Part shown: one piece after another, positions 17,301 to 26,197 of the stretch
Position numbering within the stretch: the first letter of the stretch is position 1
How the letters are laid out: every line of letters starts with the position of its first letter
DNA from: Polluticoccus soli
GTDB lineage: Bacteria > Bacteroidota > Bacteroidia > Chitinophagales > Chitinophagaceae
Assembly (NCBI RefSeq): GCF_029269745.1
Contig: NZ_JARJHT010000001.1
Coordinates: 992,001 to 1,056,000, forward strand
DNA length: 64,000 nt
Direction of reading: 5' to 3'
Position numbers and translations under genes: made by a program
The notes under the pieces: model-generated
What the model saw: only the letters and a program-made list of their open reading frames with translations
Told to the model about the DNA's origin: nothing
Database searches by the model: none

Positions 17301-18139
17301 TTGCGACACCGATCGATAAATTCCAGGAAAGCGAAGTAAAGCAACAACTGAAGAAGCTTACTTATCCTTTCATGCTGCGCCGCACTAAAGAGCAGGTGGC
17401 AAAAGACCTGCCGGAAAAAACGGAAACAGTGCTCTTCTGCGAAATGGGAACGGAACAGCGGAGGATATACGAATCGTATCGCCGTACCTACCAGTCGGAG
17501 ATACTAGGAATGATAGAAGAGAAAGGCATGGAACGCTCTACGTTCCACATCCTGCAGGGTCTAACCAAACTGCGCCAGATATGCGACTCGCCTGCCATCC
17601 TGAATGAAGCAGAGCGTTTCCACAACTACTCTATCAAGCAGGATGAACTAACGCGCGAGATCAATGAAAACGTGGGCAATCACAAGGCCCTCATCTTCTC
17701 GCAGTTCCTGGGCATGCTGGCGCTGATACGCAAAGAGCTGGAAGAGAAAAACATTCCTTATGCCTATTTCGACGGTAGTTCTTCTTCTACCGAAAGAGAG
17801 ATTGCCATACAGCGATTCCAGAACGATGAGGACTGCCGTGTGTTCCTGATTTCACTCAAAGCGGGTGGTGTCGGTTTGAACCTTACCGCTGCAGACTACG
17901 TGTACATCGTTGACCCATGGTGGAACCCTGCGGTAGAGCAACAAGCCATCGACCGTACACACCGTATCGGGCAAACGAAGAACATCTTCGCTTACCGACT
18001 GATATGTAAGGATACAATTGAAGAGAAAATGCTGATACTCCAGGAACGCAAGCGGGCACTGGCAAGTGATCTCGTATCAGATGACAATGCATTCCTGAAA
18101 CGACTGACAAAGGAAGATATCGCTTACCTATTCAGCTAA
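14384..18139 (+). CDS. SWIM zinc-finger SNF2-family helicase
   Basis: A 1251-residue protein. The N-terminus has two SWIM-like CxC...CxH zinc motifs, one near residues 72-88 (RCQCPYNLGEICRH) and one near 184-197 (SCSCSENKHPLCVH). A long helical middle follows. The C-terminal 450 residues form an SNF2 ATPase: Q-motif region YQLTGFQWL, Walker A in ADDMGLGKT near 815, DESQ box near 911, SGTPVQN, then helicase-C motifs FSQFLGM, GLNLTAADYV and DRTHRIGQ. Such proteins remodel protein-DNA or RNA polymerase complexes. It is a single gene with its own promoter and terminator. Confidence 0.95.
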   Translation: MSLPPLLRHVYNHGTEEVIRRGKKIFYTAGVQMMDVDHLIEQVRFRVRNDVYQNYYTVTVNKYLDPKNLSIRCQCPYNLGEICRHEVAALFQLNDILQSGFFENTDITYDQKHTVVRMRQVSMQMLRVFASPEAMEKAEIWASNNKAILTSSKNDKIEAEVPDEEETYKVAIRQNDDRYFDTSCSCSENKHPLCVHKATLFIQLLKTFGPQYFQSLRDWDEQKNKLLKQYGYTLNDDLTNKFTFTYENGKPFLRVLDPSIQKVAQTHTNTYTNTTRPTLTSSKPEPTVEEEKRLGIVVNTKVSWYPFVNWLLVAGSVDEDEKKFINGIEKLELQQYVNPHQFREDERELLPVIRKFMPEEVLKYLKKNLPFGDLYDDYVQVLKEQPNEEVRDQTWEYLLPKYHKLLERYANHSLCFLHNTSKNLTASSLEPIAFSEKKAHPQLSVLKDGKTYTVSLNWRVDDSYIPYSDTTILNAGLFLHDYTLYSVANTAEVTLAEQFLPNGEMKIAAKDWAEFLREQLMPWSQTVYVNFSEDIVERVDRAKPSYHLYLQEREQMLILQPAFSYNGVEIRHGFFGDLIQPQDGIVKIIERNETEEQQFINMLAGLHSDIQYNKKNNFYYLPATSVLANNWFFRFTDIMREWNVEMFGFEGLKNLRINTHKPTTRVNVASGIDWFDASIDLVFGEQAVSIIEVKKALAQKQNFVKLDDGSIGLLPEEWLKKYALLIKMGEAKGNKLRLKKFHFSVLDELLAEVDEEALQHELEEKKERLENIIANDFSNVDPPKELIADLRPYQLTGFQWLTFLNEAGWGGILADDMGLGKTVQTLTFFQHYKNNNPDAKFMVVCPTTLMYNWENEIRKFTPTLTHFIHHGPKRMAGERAFAPYDIIITTYGTMRSDIKIFKELPFDYVVLDESQSIKNPQSQVAKAALLLNAKNRLALSGTPVQNNTFDLYAQMNFLNPGMLGSREFFMNEFATPIDKFQESEVKQQLKKLTYPFMLRRTKEQVAKDLPEKTETVLFCEMGTEQRRIYESYRRTYQSEILGMIEEKGMERSTFHILQGLTKLRQICDSPAILNEAERFHNYSIKQDELTREINENVGNHKALIFSQFLGMLALIRKELEEKNIPYAYFDGSSSSTEREIAIQRFQNDEDCRVFLISLKAGGVGLNLTAADYVYIVDPWWNPAVEQQAIDRTHRIGQTKNIFAYRLICKDTIEEKMLILQERKRALASDLVSDDNAFLKRLTKEDIAYLFS

Positions 18140-18154
18140 TAGTATACTACAAAT

Positions 18155-18195
18155 AAAAAGCCGGGATAAACATGATCGTTTATCCCGGCTTTTTT
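18155..18195. terminator. Bidirectional terminator between convergent genes
   Basis: A 15-bp stem AAAGCCGGGATAAAC (18157-18171 with 18178-18192), with A tracts on the left and T tracts on the right. It serves the helicase gene on the plus strand and the T9SS gene ending at 18211 on the minus strand. Confidence 0.88.
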
Positions 18196-18210
18196 ATGCG
18201 GTTTGTTATT

Positions 18211-20367
18211 CTAGTATTCGATCACCAGCCTTGTAAAGCTGATCGCATCTCCTGACCTCAGTTTCACGACATAAACACCTACAGACAGATCATGAACGGC
18301 AACCTGCGTTTGTGTGGATGTTGTTGAACATTCGCCTTTGAACACAACTTGTCCGATAGCGTTTACTATCTCGTATGTTGCTCCATTTACGTTACCATGT
18401 TCAATAGTAAACATACCATTGTTTGGATTAGGATATAAACGGATCGCATTCTGACGGCTTACTCCTTCTACCGAAGTATTGATGTTCACAACCACTGCCT
18501 GGCTGGTAGCCGTAGCGGGCGCTGCACAGTCGCTGCTGCTTGTTACCTCTACAGATACTGCATCATTGTTCACAAGGTTACTGGCGCTCCATGTTTGTCC
18601 TGTTGCGCCCGGAATGTTATTGCCATTTAGCTTCCACTGGAATGTTGGTGTCAGACCACCATTGATAACATTGGCCGTGAACGTCACCAGCTGCCATGGA
18701 CTAACCTGCAATCCGGGACTGGCGCTAATACTCACACCGGCAGGCTTTTTATCTACGATCACAATATTATGGCTATTACTGCTTGCCGTAAGCGTAGAGC
18801 CGCAACCAGTTGTCGTAACTACACAGTTGATAACATCGCCTGTTGCCAATGTTTTGCTCACAAACGTAGCGTTAGTTTCTCCTGCTATCGGCGAACCATT
18901 CTTCATCCACTGGTATTGCGGGTTAGCTCCGCTCGTAACAAGAGCATAGAATGCTGCGGTATTACCCATACAAATCGTATCGCCGGGGCTGGCGTAACTA
19001 GTAACAGCAGGTGGAGTGTTAGAGCCAATGGCTACCACTTCTGTGTCTATTTGCGAGGTGCAGCCGTTCAGTGTAGTATAGAGCGTGTAGTTGCCCGCAT
19101 GCGCTGTGGTAGTACCAGAGATAGATGGGTTTTGCTGGTTTGATGAAAAACCAAGAGGACCACTCCAATTATACGTAACACCTGCCACAGTCGATGAACC
19201 AGACAGGTTAAGTGTTTGTCCTGCACATACTGGTGAGTTACTGTTAATAGACGGTTTGGCAAGAGCGCCAACACTAATGTTTGTACCATTGTCGCGCCCC
19301 GTATACGATACATTGCTGCCTACGATGCGCACACGATAACCATTGCCATTAGGTGTTGACGAAGGTATAGTAACACTGATTGTTCCGCCACCAGTAGCTG
19401 TTACACTACCAATATTGGTAGGACTCGCAAAGCTTCCGCCGGCATCCGATAGCTGCACAGTAAACACGTTGTTTGCAGCGAAGAAAGAAGTATTATTGAC
19501 GGAATAGCCTATGCTGTAAGTTTGGCCCGGGCATAAATTTGAAGGCACTGACGTAACGGCTACTATACCCCATAGGTAGTCGTACACCTGTTGCACTTCG
19601 GCATTAGTCAGCGCCCGATTGAATAAGGCGACTTCATCCATCCGACCATCTACCGGGTATGGGTAGTTTACAAGATCATGTCTGCCTATCCACAGATCAG
19701 CAGTATTCGCGCCGATACTGCCTGAAACATTTTTCGTGTAATACGGTGTTACCGAACTCACGTAATTATTAGGATCCATTGCTACCTGGTAGTGTTTAGC
19801 TGTAGTCCCGTCATAACTGGAAACTAAAAGATACCATTGACCCGTAGTCACATAATTGCCGGCCGGGATAGTGCTATTCACAGCGGGAACCGAAGTATAG
19901 CCTCCCCAAAACTGTTTGTTATTGGGACTATTAATAAAACAGCTTTTGTCGAACGGATCATCGGTAATAGTAAGTTGGTAGTGTCCTGGTGTCTGATCAT
20001 TTCCTTTTGCTATTATAAAATTCGACTGGCAAAGTGCGCTATTAAAACTATTGAAACGCACCATAGCCACCATTGTTATTGCAGAAGGTTGTAATGAACT
20101 GTGGTGCGGTATTACCGCGACGCTATTAGAGCCATTAAAATCCATAGCTTTATTAGCCACATTCCTGAAACCTTGATTAGAAGTCAGGCTTGTAACAGAC
20201 GATGAATTCCGGCCGTTACCACTTACATCCGGCAATGAAATAACAGGGCCGGGACTTTGTGCAAAATCCCAACGTCCGATACATCCCGAAATCCCGCCTG
20301 GATAATTTGTTTGAGCCGACACACTAAAACTTGCCGCCACAAGGGCTGATAGTAAAATTCTTCTCAT
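18211..20367 (-). CDS. Secreted LamG/Ig-like protein with T9SS sorting domain
   Basis: A 718-residue exported protein. Signal peptide 1-18 (MRRILLSALVAASFSVSA). Residues about 25-270 form a concanavalin/LamG-like domain (GRWDFAQ, AMDFNGSNS, YDGTTAKHYQ, GRMDEVALFNRALTNAEVQQ). Then come three or four Ig/PKD-like beta domains (about 270-640) with repeated Y-N/Q-W-S/K motifs. The last 75 residues, from YPNPNNGMF, are a type A T9SS C-terminal sorting domain. It is probably a cell-surface adhesin or carbohydrate-associated protein. It follows a close paralogue on the same strand. Confidence 0.9.
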   Translation of the reverse strand: MRRILLSALVAASFSVSAQTNYPGGISGCIGRWDFAQSPGPVISLPDVSGNGRNSSSVTSLTSNQGFRNVANKAMDFNGSNSVAVIPHHSSLQPSAITMVAMVRFNSFNSALCQSNFIIAKGNDQTPGHYQLTITDDPFDKSCFINSPNNKQFWGGYTSVPAVNSTIPAGNYVTTGQWYLLVSSYDGTTAKHYQVAMDPNNYVSSVTPYYTKNVSGSIGANTADLWIGRHDLVNYPYPVDGRMDEVALFNRALTNAEVQQVYDYLWGIVAVTSVPSNLCPGQTYSIGYSVNNTSFFAANNVFTVQLSDAGGSFASPTNIGSVTATGGGTISVTIPSSTPNGNGYRVRIVGSNVSYTGRDNGTNISVGALAKPSINSNSPVCAGQTLNLSGSSTVAGVTYNWSGPLGFSSNQQNPSISGTTTAHAGNYTLYTTLNGCTSQIDTEVVAIGSNTPPAVTSYASPGDTICMGNTAAFYALVTSGANPQYQWMKNGSPIAGETNATFVSKTLATGDVINCVVTTTGCGSTLTASSNSHNIVIVDKKPAGVSISASPGLQVSPWQLVTFTANVINGGLTPTFQWKLNGNNIPGATGQTWSASNLVNNDAVSVEVTSSSDCAAPATATSQAVVVNINTSVEGVSRQNAIRLYPNPNNGMFTIEHGNVNGATYEIVNAIGQVVFKGECSTTSTQTQVAVHDLSVGVYVVKLRSGDAISFTRLVIEY

Positions 20368-20403
20368 CTGTATTGTAAATATGAAGCAATATAATGTAAC
20401 TGG

Positions 20404-20444
20404 TAAAAAAAACGAAAGGCATCCGGTGAAGGATGCCTTTCGTT
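20404..20444 (-). terminator. Terminator after the upstream T9SS paralogue
   Basis: A 14-bp stem AACGAAAGGCATCC (20411-20424 with 20431-20444) and a run of eight T on the minus strand (20404-20411). It separates the two paralogues into two transcripts. Confidence 0.85.
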
Positions 20445-20510
20445 TTGTGAAACTGCGATTTGATCCAGCGAATGGTGCTTTTCATTCATTGAAAACACCT
20501 GCTAATTCCA

Positions 20511-22670
20511 TTATTTGCTAATAACTATCCGAGAACGGTAATTCTTACCGTCAACATCCGTTTTCATCAAATAAACACCCTGCGCCACTTGTGACATATC
20601 AACCACCACAGACGACGAGCGTGCCCTGTATTGCTGGCGATGCACTATTTGCCCTACAGCGTTCAGCACTTCTATCTGCCCATCAGCTGATGGTACTTCG
20701 TTAAACGTTACAGTAAAGGCACCGTTGTTTGGATTAGGATAGATGCTGATGTTGTTTCCTTTATCAATTTCTCCCACCGAAGTATTGATATTCACAATCG
20801 ATGCCTGGCTGGTTGCAGTGGCTGGCTCCGCGCAGTCGCTGCTGCTGCGTACAACCACAGATACCGCATCATTATTAACAAGGTTGTTTGTGCTCCATGT
20901 TTGGCCTGTTGCACCGAGGATATCGTTACCGTTCAGCTTCCATTGATAAATTGGCGTTAATCCGCCGTTGATGACATTGGCTGTAAATGTCACCGTTTGC
21001 CATGGGCTTACCTGGAGGCCGGGGTTAGCACTGATGCTTACGCTCGCAGGCGTTTTACCAACTATCACAACACTGTGGCTGTTGCTGGTTGCCGTGAGTG
21101 TAGAACTGCAACCTGTTGTGGTAACCACACAATTGATCACATCACCTGTGCTTAGTGTCTTGCTCACAAACGTTGCGCTGGTTTCTCCCGCCATTGGCGA
21201 ACCATTTTTCATCCACTGGTATTGGGGGTTAGCACCGGCTGTAACCAGCGCATAAAATGCAGCTGTACCACCAACACAGATCGTATCGCCGGGGCTGGCA
21301 TAGCTTACAACATTTGGTGGTGTGTTAGAGCCGATTGCCACTGCTTCTGTATCTACCAGCGATGTACATCCGTTCAGGGTAGTGTACAGTGTATAGTTGC
21401 CCGCGTGTGCTGTAGTCGTGCCTGGTATTGATGGATTGGGCTGGTTTGACGAAAAGCTCAGAGGACCACTCCAGTTGTAGGTAACACCAGGGGTTGACGA
21501 TGAACCTGACAAATTAAGTGTTTGCCCGGCACATACTGGCGTGTTGCTACCTGCAGATGGTTTAGCAAGACTTGTAACGGTCAGGTTAGTGCCATTATCC
21601 CGACCCGTATACGACACGTTGGTGCCAACAATACGGATCCTATAACCTGTACCACTTGGTACAGAGCTCGGTACCATACAGCTGATTGTGCCGCCGCTGG
21701 TAGCTGTTACACTACCTATGTTGGTAGGACTGGCGAAGCTTCCGCTCGCATTAGACAACTGCACCGTAAACACGTTGCTGGCGGAAAAGAATGAAGTATT
21801 ATTTACAGTATAGCCAACGTTGAATGGCTGATCTGTGCAAATATTGGTGGGTACAGACGAAACTGCTACTATACCCCACAGGTAGTCATACACTGATTGA
21901 ACTTCTGCATTAGTAAGTACTCTATTGAATAAAGCTACTTCTTCCATTGAACCATAAACAGGATAAGGGTGGCCCGGCACACTATGCCCTCCAATCAATA
22001 GGTTTTGGGTATTTGTTCCGATAGTACTTGAAACGTTTGTTGTAAAAAAGGGTGTAATAGTGCTTACGTAGTTGTTGGGATCCATCACTACCTGGTAATG
22101 TTTTAATGTTGTGCCGTCATAGCTTGACACAAACAGGTACCATTGACCCGTAGTCAGATAATTACCCGCAGGCACTAGGTTGGTCAAATTAGTTGCACCA
22201 TAAAGCGCATAGAACTGCTTGTTAAATGGACTGTTGACAGTGCAACTATTATCGTAAATATTGTCGCTTACAACGAGCGCATAGTTGCCAGAGGTAAGGT
22301 TGTCGCCTTTTGAAATAATATAATTGCCCTGGCACTGACCTGTATAGAACCCATTAAACCTAACCATCGAAACCATTGTAATAGCTGTTGGCTGCAATAA
22401 GCTTGCGTGGGGAATCGTTGCCAGGCTGTTAAATCCATTAAATGCCATCGCCTTATTAGCTACACCTCTAAAACCGGTCGCAGACGTCAGGTTATTGACC
22501 GAAGAAGAGTTGTTTCCGTTTCCACTTACATCTGTTAGTGCACTAATTGGACCACCCCCTGTTGCAAAATCCCATCGGGCGATACATCCCGAAATCCCAC
22601 CGGGGTAATTAGTTTGAGCAGACACACTAAAACTTGTGGCCACGAGGACCGATAGTAAAATTCTTTTCAT
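20511..22670 (-). CDS. Secreted LamG/Ig-like protein with T9SS sorting domain (paralogue)
   Basis: A 719-residue protein with the same architecture as the downstream gene: signal peptide (MKRILLSVLVATSFSVSA), LamG-like domain, Ig-like repeats and a T9SS type A tail from YPNPNNGAF. By eye the Ig-like middle is nearly identical to its neighbour, the LamG part is moderately similar, and the last 75 residues share little beyond the YPNPNNG start and GVY near the end. It ends with a lysine rather than the acidic/aromatic end of the neighbour. It is a tandem duplicate with uneven divergence. Confidence 0.9.
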   Translation of the reverse strand: MKRILLSVLVATSFSVSAQTNYPGGISGCIARWDFATGGGPISALTDVSGNGNNSSSVNNLTSATGFRGVANKAMAFNGFNSLATIPHASLLQPTAITMVSMVRFNGFYTGQCQGNYIISKGDNLTSGNYALVVSDNIYDNSCTVNSPFNKQFYALYGATNLTNLVPAGNYLTTGQWYLFVSSYDGTTLKHYQVVMDPNNYVSTITPFFTTNVSSTIGTNTQNLLIGGHSVPGHPYPVYGSMEEVALFNRVLTNAEVQSVYDYLWGIVAVSSVPTNICTDQPFNVGYTVNNTSFFSASNVFTVQLSNASGSFASPTNIGSVTATSGGTISCMVPSSVPSGTGYRIRIVGTNVSYTGRDNGTNLTVTSLAKPSAGSNTPVCAGQTLNLSGSSSTPGVTYNWSGPLSFSSNQPNPSIPGTTTAHAGNYTLYTTLNGCTSLVDTEAVAIGSNTPPNVVSYASPGDTICVGGTAAFYALVTAGANPQYQWMKNGSPMAGETSATFVSKTLSTGDVINCVVTTTGCSSTLTATSNSHSVVIVGKTPASVSISANPGLQVSPWQTVTFTANVINGGLTPIYQWKLNGNDILGATGQTWSTNNLVNNDAVSVVVRSSSDCAEPATATSQASIVNINTSVGEIDKGNNISIYPNPNNGAFTVTFNEVPSADGQIEVLNAVGQIVHRQQYRARSSSVVVDMSQVAQGVYLMKTDVDGKNYRSRIVISK

Positions 22671-22798
22671 TGCTCGTTAATTATGGATTAAAATATTTTA
22701 CCAATTTAGTGATCTTATTTTAAGAATAAAATAGGTGTATAAAAAACAATAAGAACAAAAAAACAAGACATAACACATTGGCTATCAAAATCCATTAC

Positions 22799-22831
22799 AT
22801 AAAAAAGCCGCCCTCTATGAGGACGGCTTTT
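22799..22831 (-). terminator. Terminator after pnp
   Basis: The minus strand forms AAAAGCCGtCCTC / GAGGgCGGCTTTT with one internal mismatch and a TAT loop, then T residues. It lies 22 bp after the pnp stop. Confidence 0.8.
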
Positions 22832-22852
22832 GATTTCAGATTGTCGTTATTG

Positions 22853-25225
22853 TTACAGTGCCAGGTCAGCATCAGAGGCACCACCTTCGTTACCTGCAGC
22901 AAAGCCTTCGCTGTTAGCTTGTGCCTGCTGTTGGTTTTCGTTGCGTTGTGGGCGCTCACGACGCTCACCACGGTCGCGGTTGCCACCTTCGCGACGTTCG
23001 CCACCGCCCCTGCGGTCACCACGGTCGCCACCACCACGGCGGTCGCCACGGTCGCCTCTTTCGCTGCGCTCAGGACGCTCGCGTTTTTCAGGCTCTACAT
23101 AACCTTCAGGTTTTGGCATCAGCACTTTGCGGCTCAGGCGCAGTTTACCTGTTTTCGGATCGGTGCCTACCAGTTTTATTTTCACTGTATCGCCCTCTTT
23201 CAGTACACCTTCTAGTGTATCGAGACGGCTCCAGCTTACTTCTGAGATGTGCAGCAAACCTTGTTTGCCAGGCATGAACTCGATGAACGCACCGAAAGGC
23301 ATGATGCTCTTCACAGTACCTTCATAGGTCTCACCTATTTCTGGCATAGCAACGATGCCTTTGATCCATTTCAGCGCTTTGTCGATATTCTCTTTGTTAG
23401 CAGCGAATATCTTCACTTCACCGCGATCGTTCACTTCTTCGATATTGATAGTAGTGCCGGTTTCGCGTTGGATCTCTTGTATCACTTTACCACCTGGTCC
23501 TATCACCGCGCCAATAAATTCGCGGTCGATGTTGATCTGCTCGATGCGTGGTGCATGTGGTTTCAGTTCAGTACGTGCTTCAGGTATACATTGGTACATC
23601 GCATCCAGGATGTGGAGACGGCCTTTACGTGCTTGCTCCAGCGCCTGCATCATGATGTCCATGCTCAGGCCATCTACTTTGATATCCATCTGGATACCGC
23701 AGATACCATCGCGTGTACCGGTTACTTTGAAGTCCATATCACCCAGGTGATCTTCATCGCCCAGGATATCGGTAAGAACTGCAAACTTACCATTCTCGCC
23801 AGAGATCAGACCCATTGCCACACCACCTACGTGTTTAGGCAGAGGTACGCCAGCATCCATCATTGCCAGTGAACCGGCGCAAACAGTTGCCATTGACGAA
23901 GAACCGTTAGACTCAAGGATATCTGATACGATACGTACTGTATAAGGGAATGATTCACCTGTAGGTGCCATTTGTTCCAAAGAACGTTTGGCCAGGTTAC
24001 CGTGACCTACTTCTCGACGGCCGGGGCCGCGTTGCATCTTCACCTCGCCTGTTGAGAACGGAGGGAAGTTGTAGTGCAGTATGAATTTAGAGTAGTTAGA
24101 AGTAGCAGCGCTTTCTATCAGCAGCTCGTCTTCTTTAGTACCCAGTGTAACTGTGGTCAGCGATTGTGTTTCACCGCGTGTGAACAATGCAGCACCGTGC
24201 GGAGAAGGCAGGAAGTCAACTTCCATCGTCAGCGGACGAACATCTTCCATACCGCGGCCGTCAAGACGACGACGATCGTTCAGCATCATAGCGCGTACGA
24301 TCTCTTTCTCTACATCGTGGAAGTATTTAGAAATGAGCTTCTGATCTTCTTCAGGCATTTCTTCGCCTTTCGCGATCTCTTCGAATGCTTTATGTACTTC
24401 ATGCATTGCATCATGGCGCTCGTGTTTGCCAAGAGCAGCGCGTGCTACAGTTGCATATTTTTCACCGGCAAATTCTTCAATGCGTTTTTTCAGTTCAGGG
24501 TTCTCATAAGGCTTAGTGTATTCACGTTTGCCAGTAACGCCTATCTTATTACGCAATTCAATTTGTGCTTTGATCTGCTCGCGGATAGCTTCGTGTGCCA
24601 GCTCGATAGCTTTTACAACATCAGCTTCCTGGCATTCTTTAGCCTCACCTTCCACCATCATGATGTTCTTTTCAGTAGCACCGATGATGAAATCCATATC
24701 AGCATCTGCCAGCTGGGTGCGCGTAGGGTTAATTACGTACTCGCCATTGATGCGGGCAATGCGTACTTCAGAGATGATCTCCTGGATGGGCACGTCAGAA
24801 ACGGCCAGAGCTGCCGATGCAGCCAGGCAAGCCAGTGCATCAGGCATTACTTCCATGTCAGAAGAAATAAGGGTGATGATCACCTGCACGTCGCAGAAAT
24901 AATCATCAGGGAACAGCGGGCGCAGAGCGCGGTCTATCAGACGCGATATAAGAACTTCATAGTCGCTCAGGCGGCCTTCGCGTTTGAAGAAAGAACCTGG
25001 TATACGACCTGCAGAAGCAAATTTTTCCTGGTAGTCAACTGTCAGCGGGAAGAATGATTGCCCGGGTTTTGGCTCGGCGTTGGCAACAACAGTTGCCAGC
25101 AGCATACAGTTACCCATGCGAACCAATGCCGATCCATCGGCCTGGCGCGCAAGACGTCCTGTTTCTATGCTGATCTCACGCCCGTCTTTCAATTTGAAAG
25201 AAACGGAAACGGGATTAGGAATCAT
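22853..25225 (-). CDS. pnp: Polynucleotide phosphorylase
   Basis: A 790-residue 3'-5' phosphorolytic exoribonuclease. Two RNase PH domains are separated by the helical linker (about 240-320). A KH domain follows with the GPGG loop near residue 572, then an S1 domain from about residue 630 ([20 protein letters not shown]). The final 75 residues are a low-complexity tail of [11 protein letters not shown] units, then a Q/N- and A/G-rich end. The tail is longer than in enterobacterial PNPase and may add RNA affinity. It follows rpsO on the same strand, as in many bacteria, with a terminator hairpin between. Confidence 0.97.
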   Translation of the reverse strand: MIPNPVSVSFKLKDGREISIETGRLARQADGSALVRMGNCMLLATVVANAEPKPGQSFFPLTVDYQEKFASAGRIPGSFFKREGRLSDYEVLISRLIDRALRPLFPDDYFCDVQVIITLISSDMEVMPDALACLAASAALAVSDVPIQEIISEVRIARINGEYVINPTRTQLADADMDFIIGATEKNIMMVEGEAKECQEADVVKAIELAHEAIREQIKAQIELRNKIGVTGKREYTKPYENPELKKRIEEFAGEKYATVARAALGKHERHDAMHEVHKAFEEIAKGEEMPEEDQKLISKYFHDVEKEIVRAMMLNDRRRLDGRGMEDVRPLTMEVDFLPSPHGAALFTRGETQSLTTVTLGTKEDELLIESAATSNYSKFILHYNFPPFSTGEVKMQRGPGRREVGHGNLAKRSLEQMAPTGESFPYTVRIVSDILESNGSSSMATVCAGSLAMMDAGVPLPKHVGGVAMGLISGENGKFAVLTDILGDEDHLGDMDFKVTGTRDGICGIQMDIKVDGLSMDIMMQALEQARKGRLHILDAMYQCIPEARTELKPHAPRIEQINIDREFIGAVIGPGGKVIQEIQRETGTTINIEEVNDRGEVKIFAANKENIDKALKWIKGIVAMPEIGETYEGTVKSIMPFGAFIEFMPGKQGLLHISEVSWSRLDTLEGVLKEGDTVKIKLVGTDPKTGKLRLSRKVLMPKPEGYVEPEKRERPERSERGDRGDRRGGGDRGDRRGGGERREGGNRDRGERRERPQRNENQQQAQANSEGFAAGNEGGASDADLAL

Positions 25226-25249
25226 ACGATAAATTTAGATATGTTCAAG

Positions 25250-25284
25250 AAAAACTATTCCCAACCGTTATCAGTTGGGAATAG
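25250..25284 (-). terminator. Hairpin between rpsO and pnp
   Basis: A perfect 11-bp stem CTATTCCCAAC (25255-25265 with 25274-25284), an 8-nt loop and TTTTT on the minus strand. It lies between the rpsO stop and the pnp start, so it could end rpsO transcripts or act as a processing/autoregulation site for pnp. Confidence 0.8.
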
Positions 25285-25299
25285 CTATTGAGTTGCAGC

Positions 25300-25572
25300 T
25301 TATTTACGGATACCAAGCTTTTCGATCAGCGCACGATAAGAAGCAAGGTTCGTGCGAGTCAGGTATTGCAGCAGGCGCTTGCGGCGACCTACCATTTGCA
25401 TGAGTCCGCGTTGGCTGGAGAAATCTTTTTTATTAGTCTTAAGGTGATTCGAGATGTGATTGATACGCTCAGTGAGCATAGCTATCTGGCCTTCGATAGA
25501 ACCCGAATTGTTTTCGTTTTCACCGTAAGTTTTAAAAATGGTTGTCTTTTTTTCAGCAGTTAAATGAGACAT
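25300..25572 (-). CDS. rpsO: 30S ribosomal protein S15
   Basis: A 90-residue protein with the S15 pattern: T-G-S-I/E-x-Q-I-A-x-L-T-x-R-I near 26-40, then HLKTNKKDFSSQRGL and the basic VGRRKRLLQYL. It binds 16S rRNA helices 20-22 and nucleates the platform of the small subunit. Length and order with pnp are standard. The -7 box at 25612-25619 gives a leader of about 34 nt. Confidence 0.98.
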   Translation of the reverse strand: MSHLTAEKKTTIFKTYGENENNSGSIEGQIAMLTERINHISNHLKTNKKDFSSQRGLMQMVGRRKRLLQYLTRTNLASYRALIEKLGIRK

Positions 25573-25611
25573 TTGGCATCAAAATTTTTATAACGACACT
25601 TTTTCAGTTTG

Positions 25612-25619
25612 CAAAGATA
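25612..25619 (-). promoter_or_regulatory. -7 box for rpsO
   Basis: The minus strand reads TATCTTTG, exact TAnnTTTG. The expected -33 position (about 25639) falls in AT-rich sequence at the edge of the repeat that flanks the four-helix-bundle gene, and has no TTTG. Confidence 0.5.
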
Positions 25620-25657
25620 GGGAAAACTGTTGGATTAATTAATAATTTTTATTGAGG

Positions 25658-25690
25658 GATGTTGGATTTTAGATATTTGATGTTGGATAC
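25658..25690. repeat. TTGGAT-type repeat, left flank
   Basis: Two TTGGAT units (25662-25667 and 25683-25688) surround TTTAGATATTTGATG. A related array in inverted orientation lies on the other side of the four-helix-bundle gene (26134-26172). A further TTGGAT is at 25630-25635. Confidence 0.6.
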
Positions 25691-25725
25691 CCTATGTAGT
25701 GTTGACTTTCCTAAGCAACATTAAA

Positions 25726-26103
25726 CTATTTCACCATTTGATTGTGACCCCGCTGAACTGCATCAAGGAAGTTGTTCAGTTTCTTTCCCAACCGGTCAAT
25801 TTTTTCGTGCAGGTCGTTATATAGCACCTGGTTTTGCAAAGACCCTGTTTCATAAAGGGTTTCTAAATGGTCCATTGTTTCGCAGTTCGAAGCCAAAGAA
25901 AATATGATGAACCGGATGAATTCCTGTTTGTATGCACGTCGTCCATAGCCTTCAACGATATTCGTTCTTACCGATTTACTTGACCTCCGAATCTGTTGAC
26001 CGGTTTCAAATAGCTCGAATTTTGGCAATTCAAGGCTCATCTTGTGAACAAGGATAGAAATCTCCCTTGCCAGTGCCCATATTTCCAGTTGGCGGTAACT
26101 CAT
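25726..26103 (-). CDS. Four-helix bundle protein (23S rRNA intervening-sequence protein family)
   Basis: A 125-residue helical protein. The opening YRQLEIWALAREI, central IRRSSKSVRTNIVEGYGRR and later ASNCETMDHLETL match the four-helix-bundle family first seen inside 23S rRNA intervening sequences. In Bacteroidota these occur as scattered single genes; the function is unknown. It is flanked by inverted TTGGAT-type repeats and interrupts the rpsO-argS interval, which suggests a mobile or repeat-borne cassette. Confidence 0.88.
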   Translation of the reverse strand: MSYRQLEIWALAREISILVHKMSLELPKFELFETGQQIRRSSKSVRTNIVEGYGRRAYKQEFIRFIIFSLASNCETMDHLETLYETGSLQNQVLYNDLHEKIDRLGKKLNNFLDAVQRGHNQMVK

Positions 26104-26133
26104 TTCGAATAATCTATCTCAAATTATCAAAAA

Positions 26134-26172
26134 TCTAGTATCCAGTATCCAATATCTAATATCCAACTATCC
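26134..26172. repeat. TTGGAT-type repeat, right flank
   Basis: On the minus strand this reads as tandem units TTGGATATTAGA, TATTGGATACTGG and ATACTAGA. It is the inverted counterpart of 25658-25690. The two arrays face each other around the four-helix-bundle gene. Confidence 0.6.
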
Positions 26173-26183
26173 TCCCCACATCT

Positions 26184-26191
26184 TATTTTTG
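26184..26191 (+). promoter_or_regulatory. -7 box for argS
   Basis: TATTTTTG, exact TAnnTTTG, only 6 nt before the ATG at 26198. It rules out the in-frame TTG at 26189 as a start and implies a leaderless mRNA. Confidence 0.55.
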
Positions 26192-26197
26192 CGAGCT

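Noticed and set aside
24074-25057. 327-codon plus-strand open frame
   Set aside because: Antisense to pnp; rich in Phe/Cys/His as expected from the reverse frame of a well-expressed gene.
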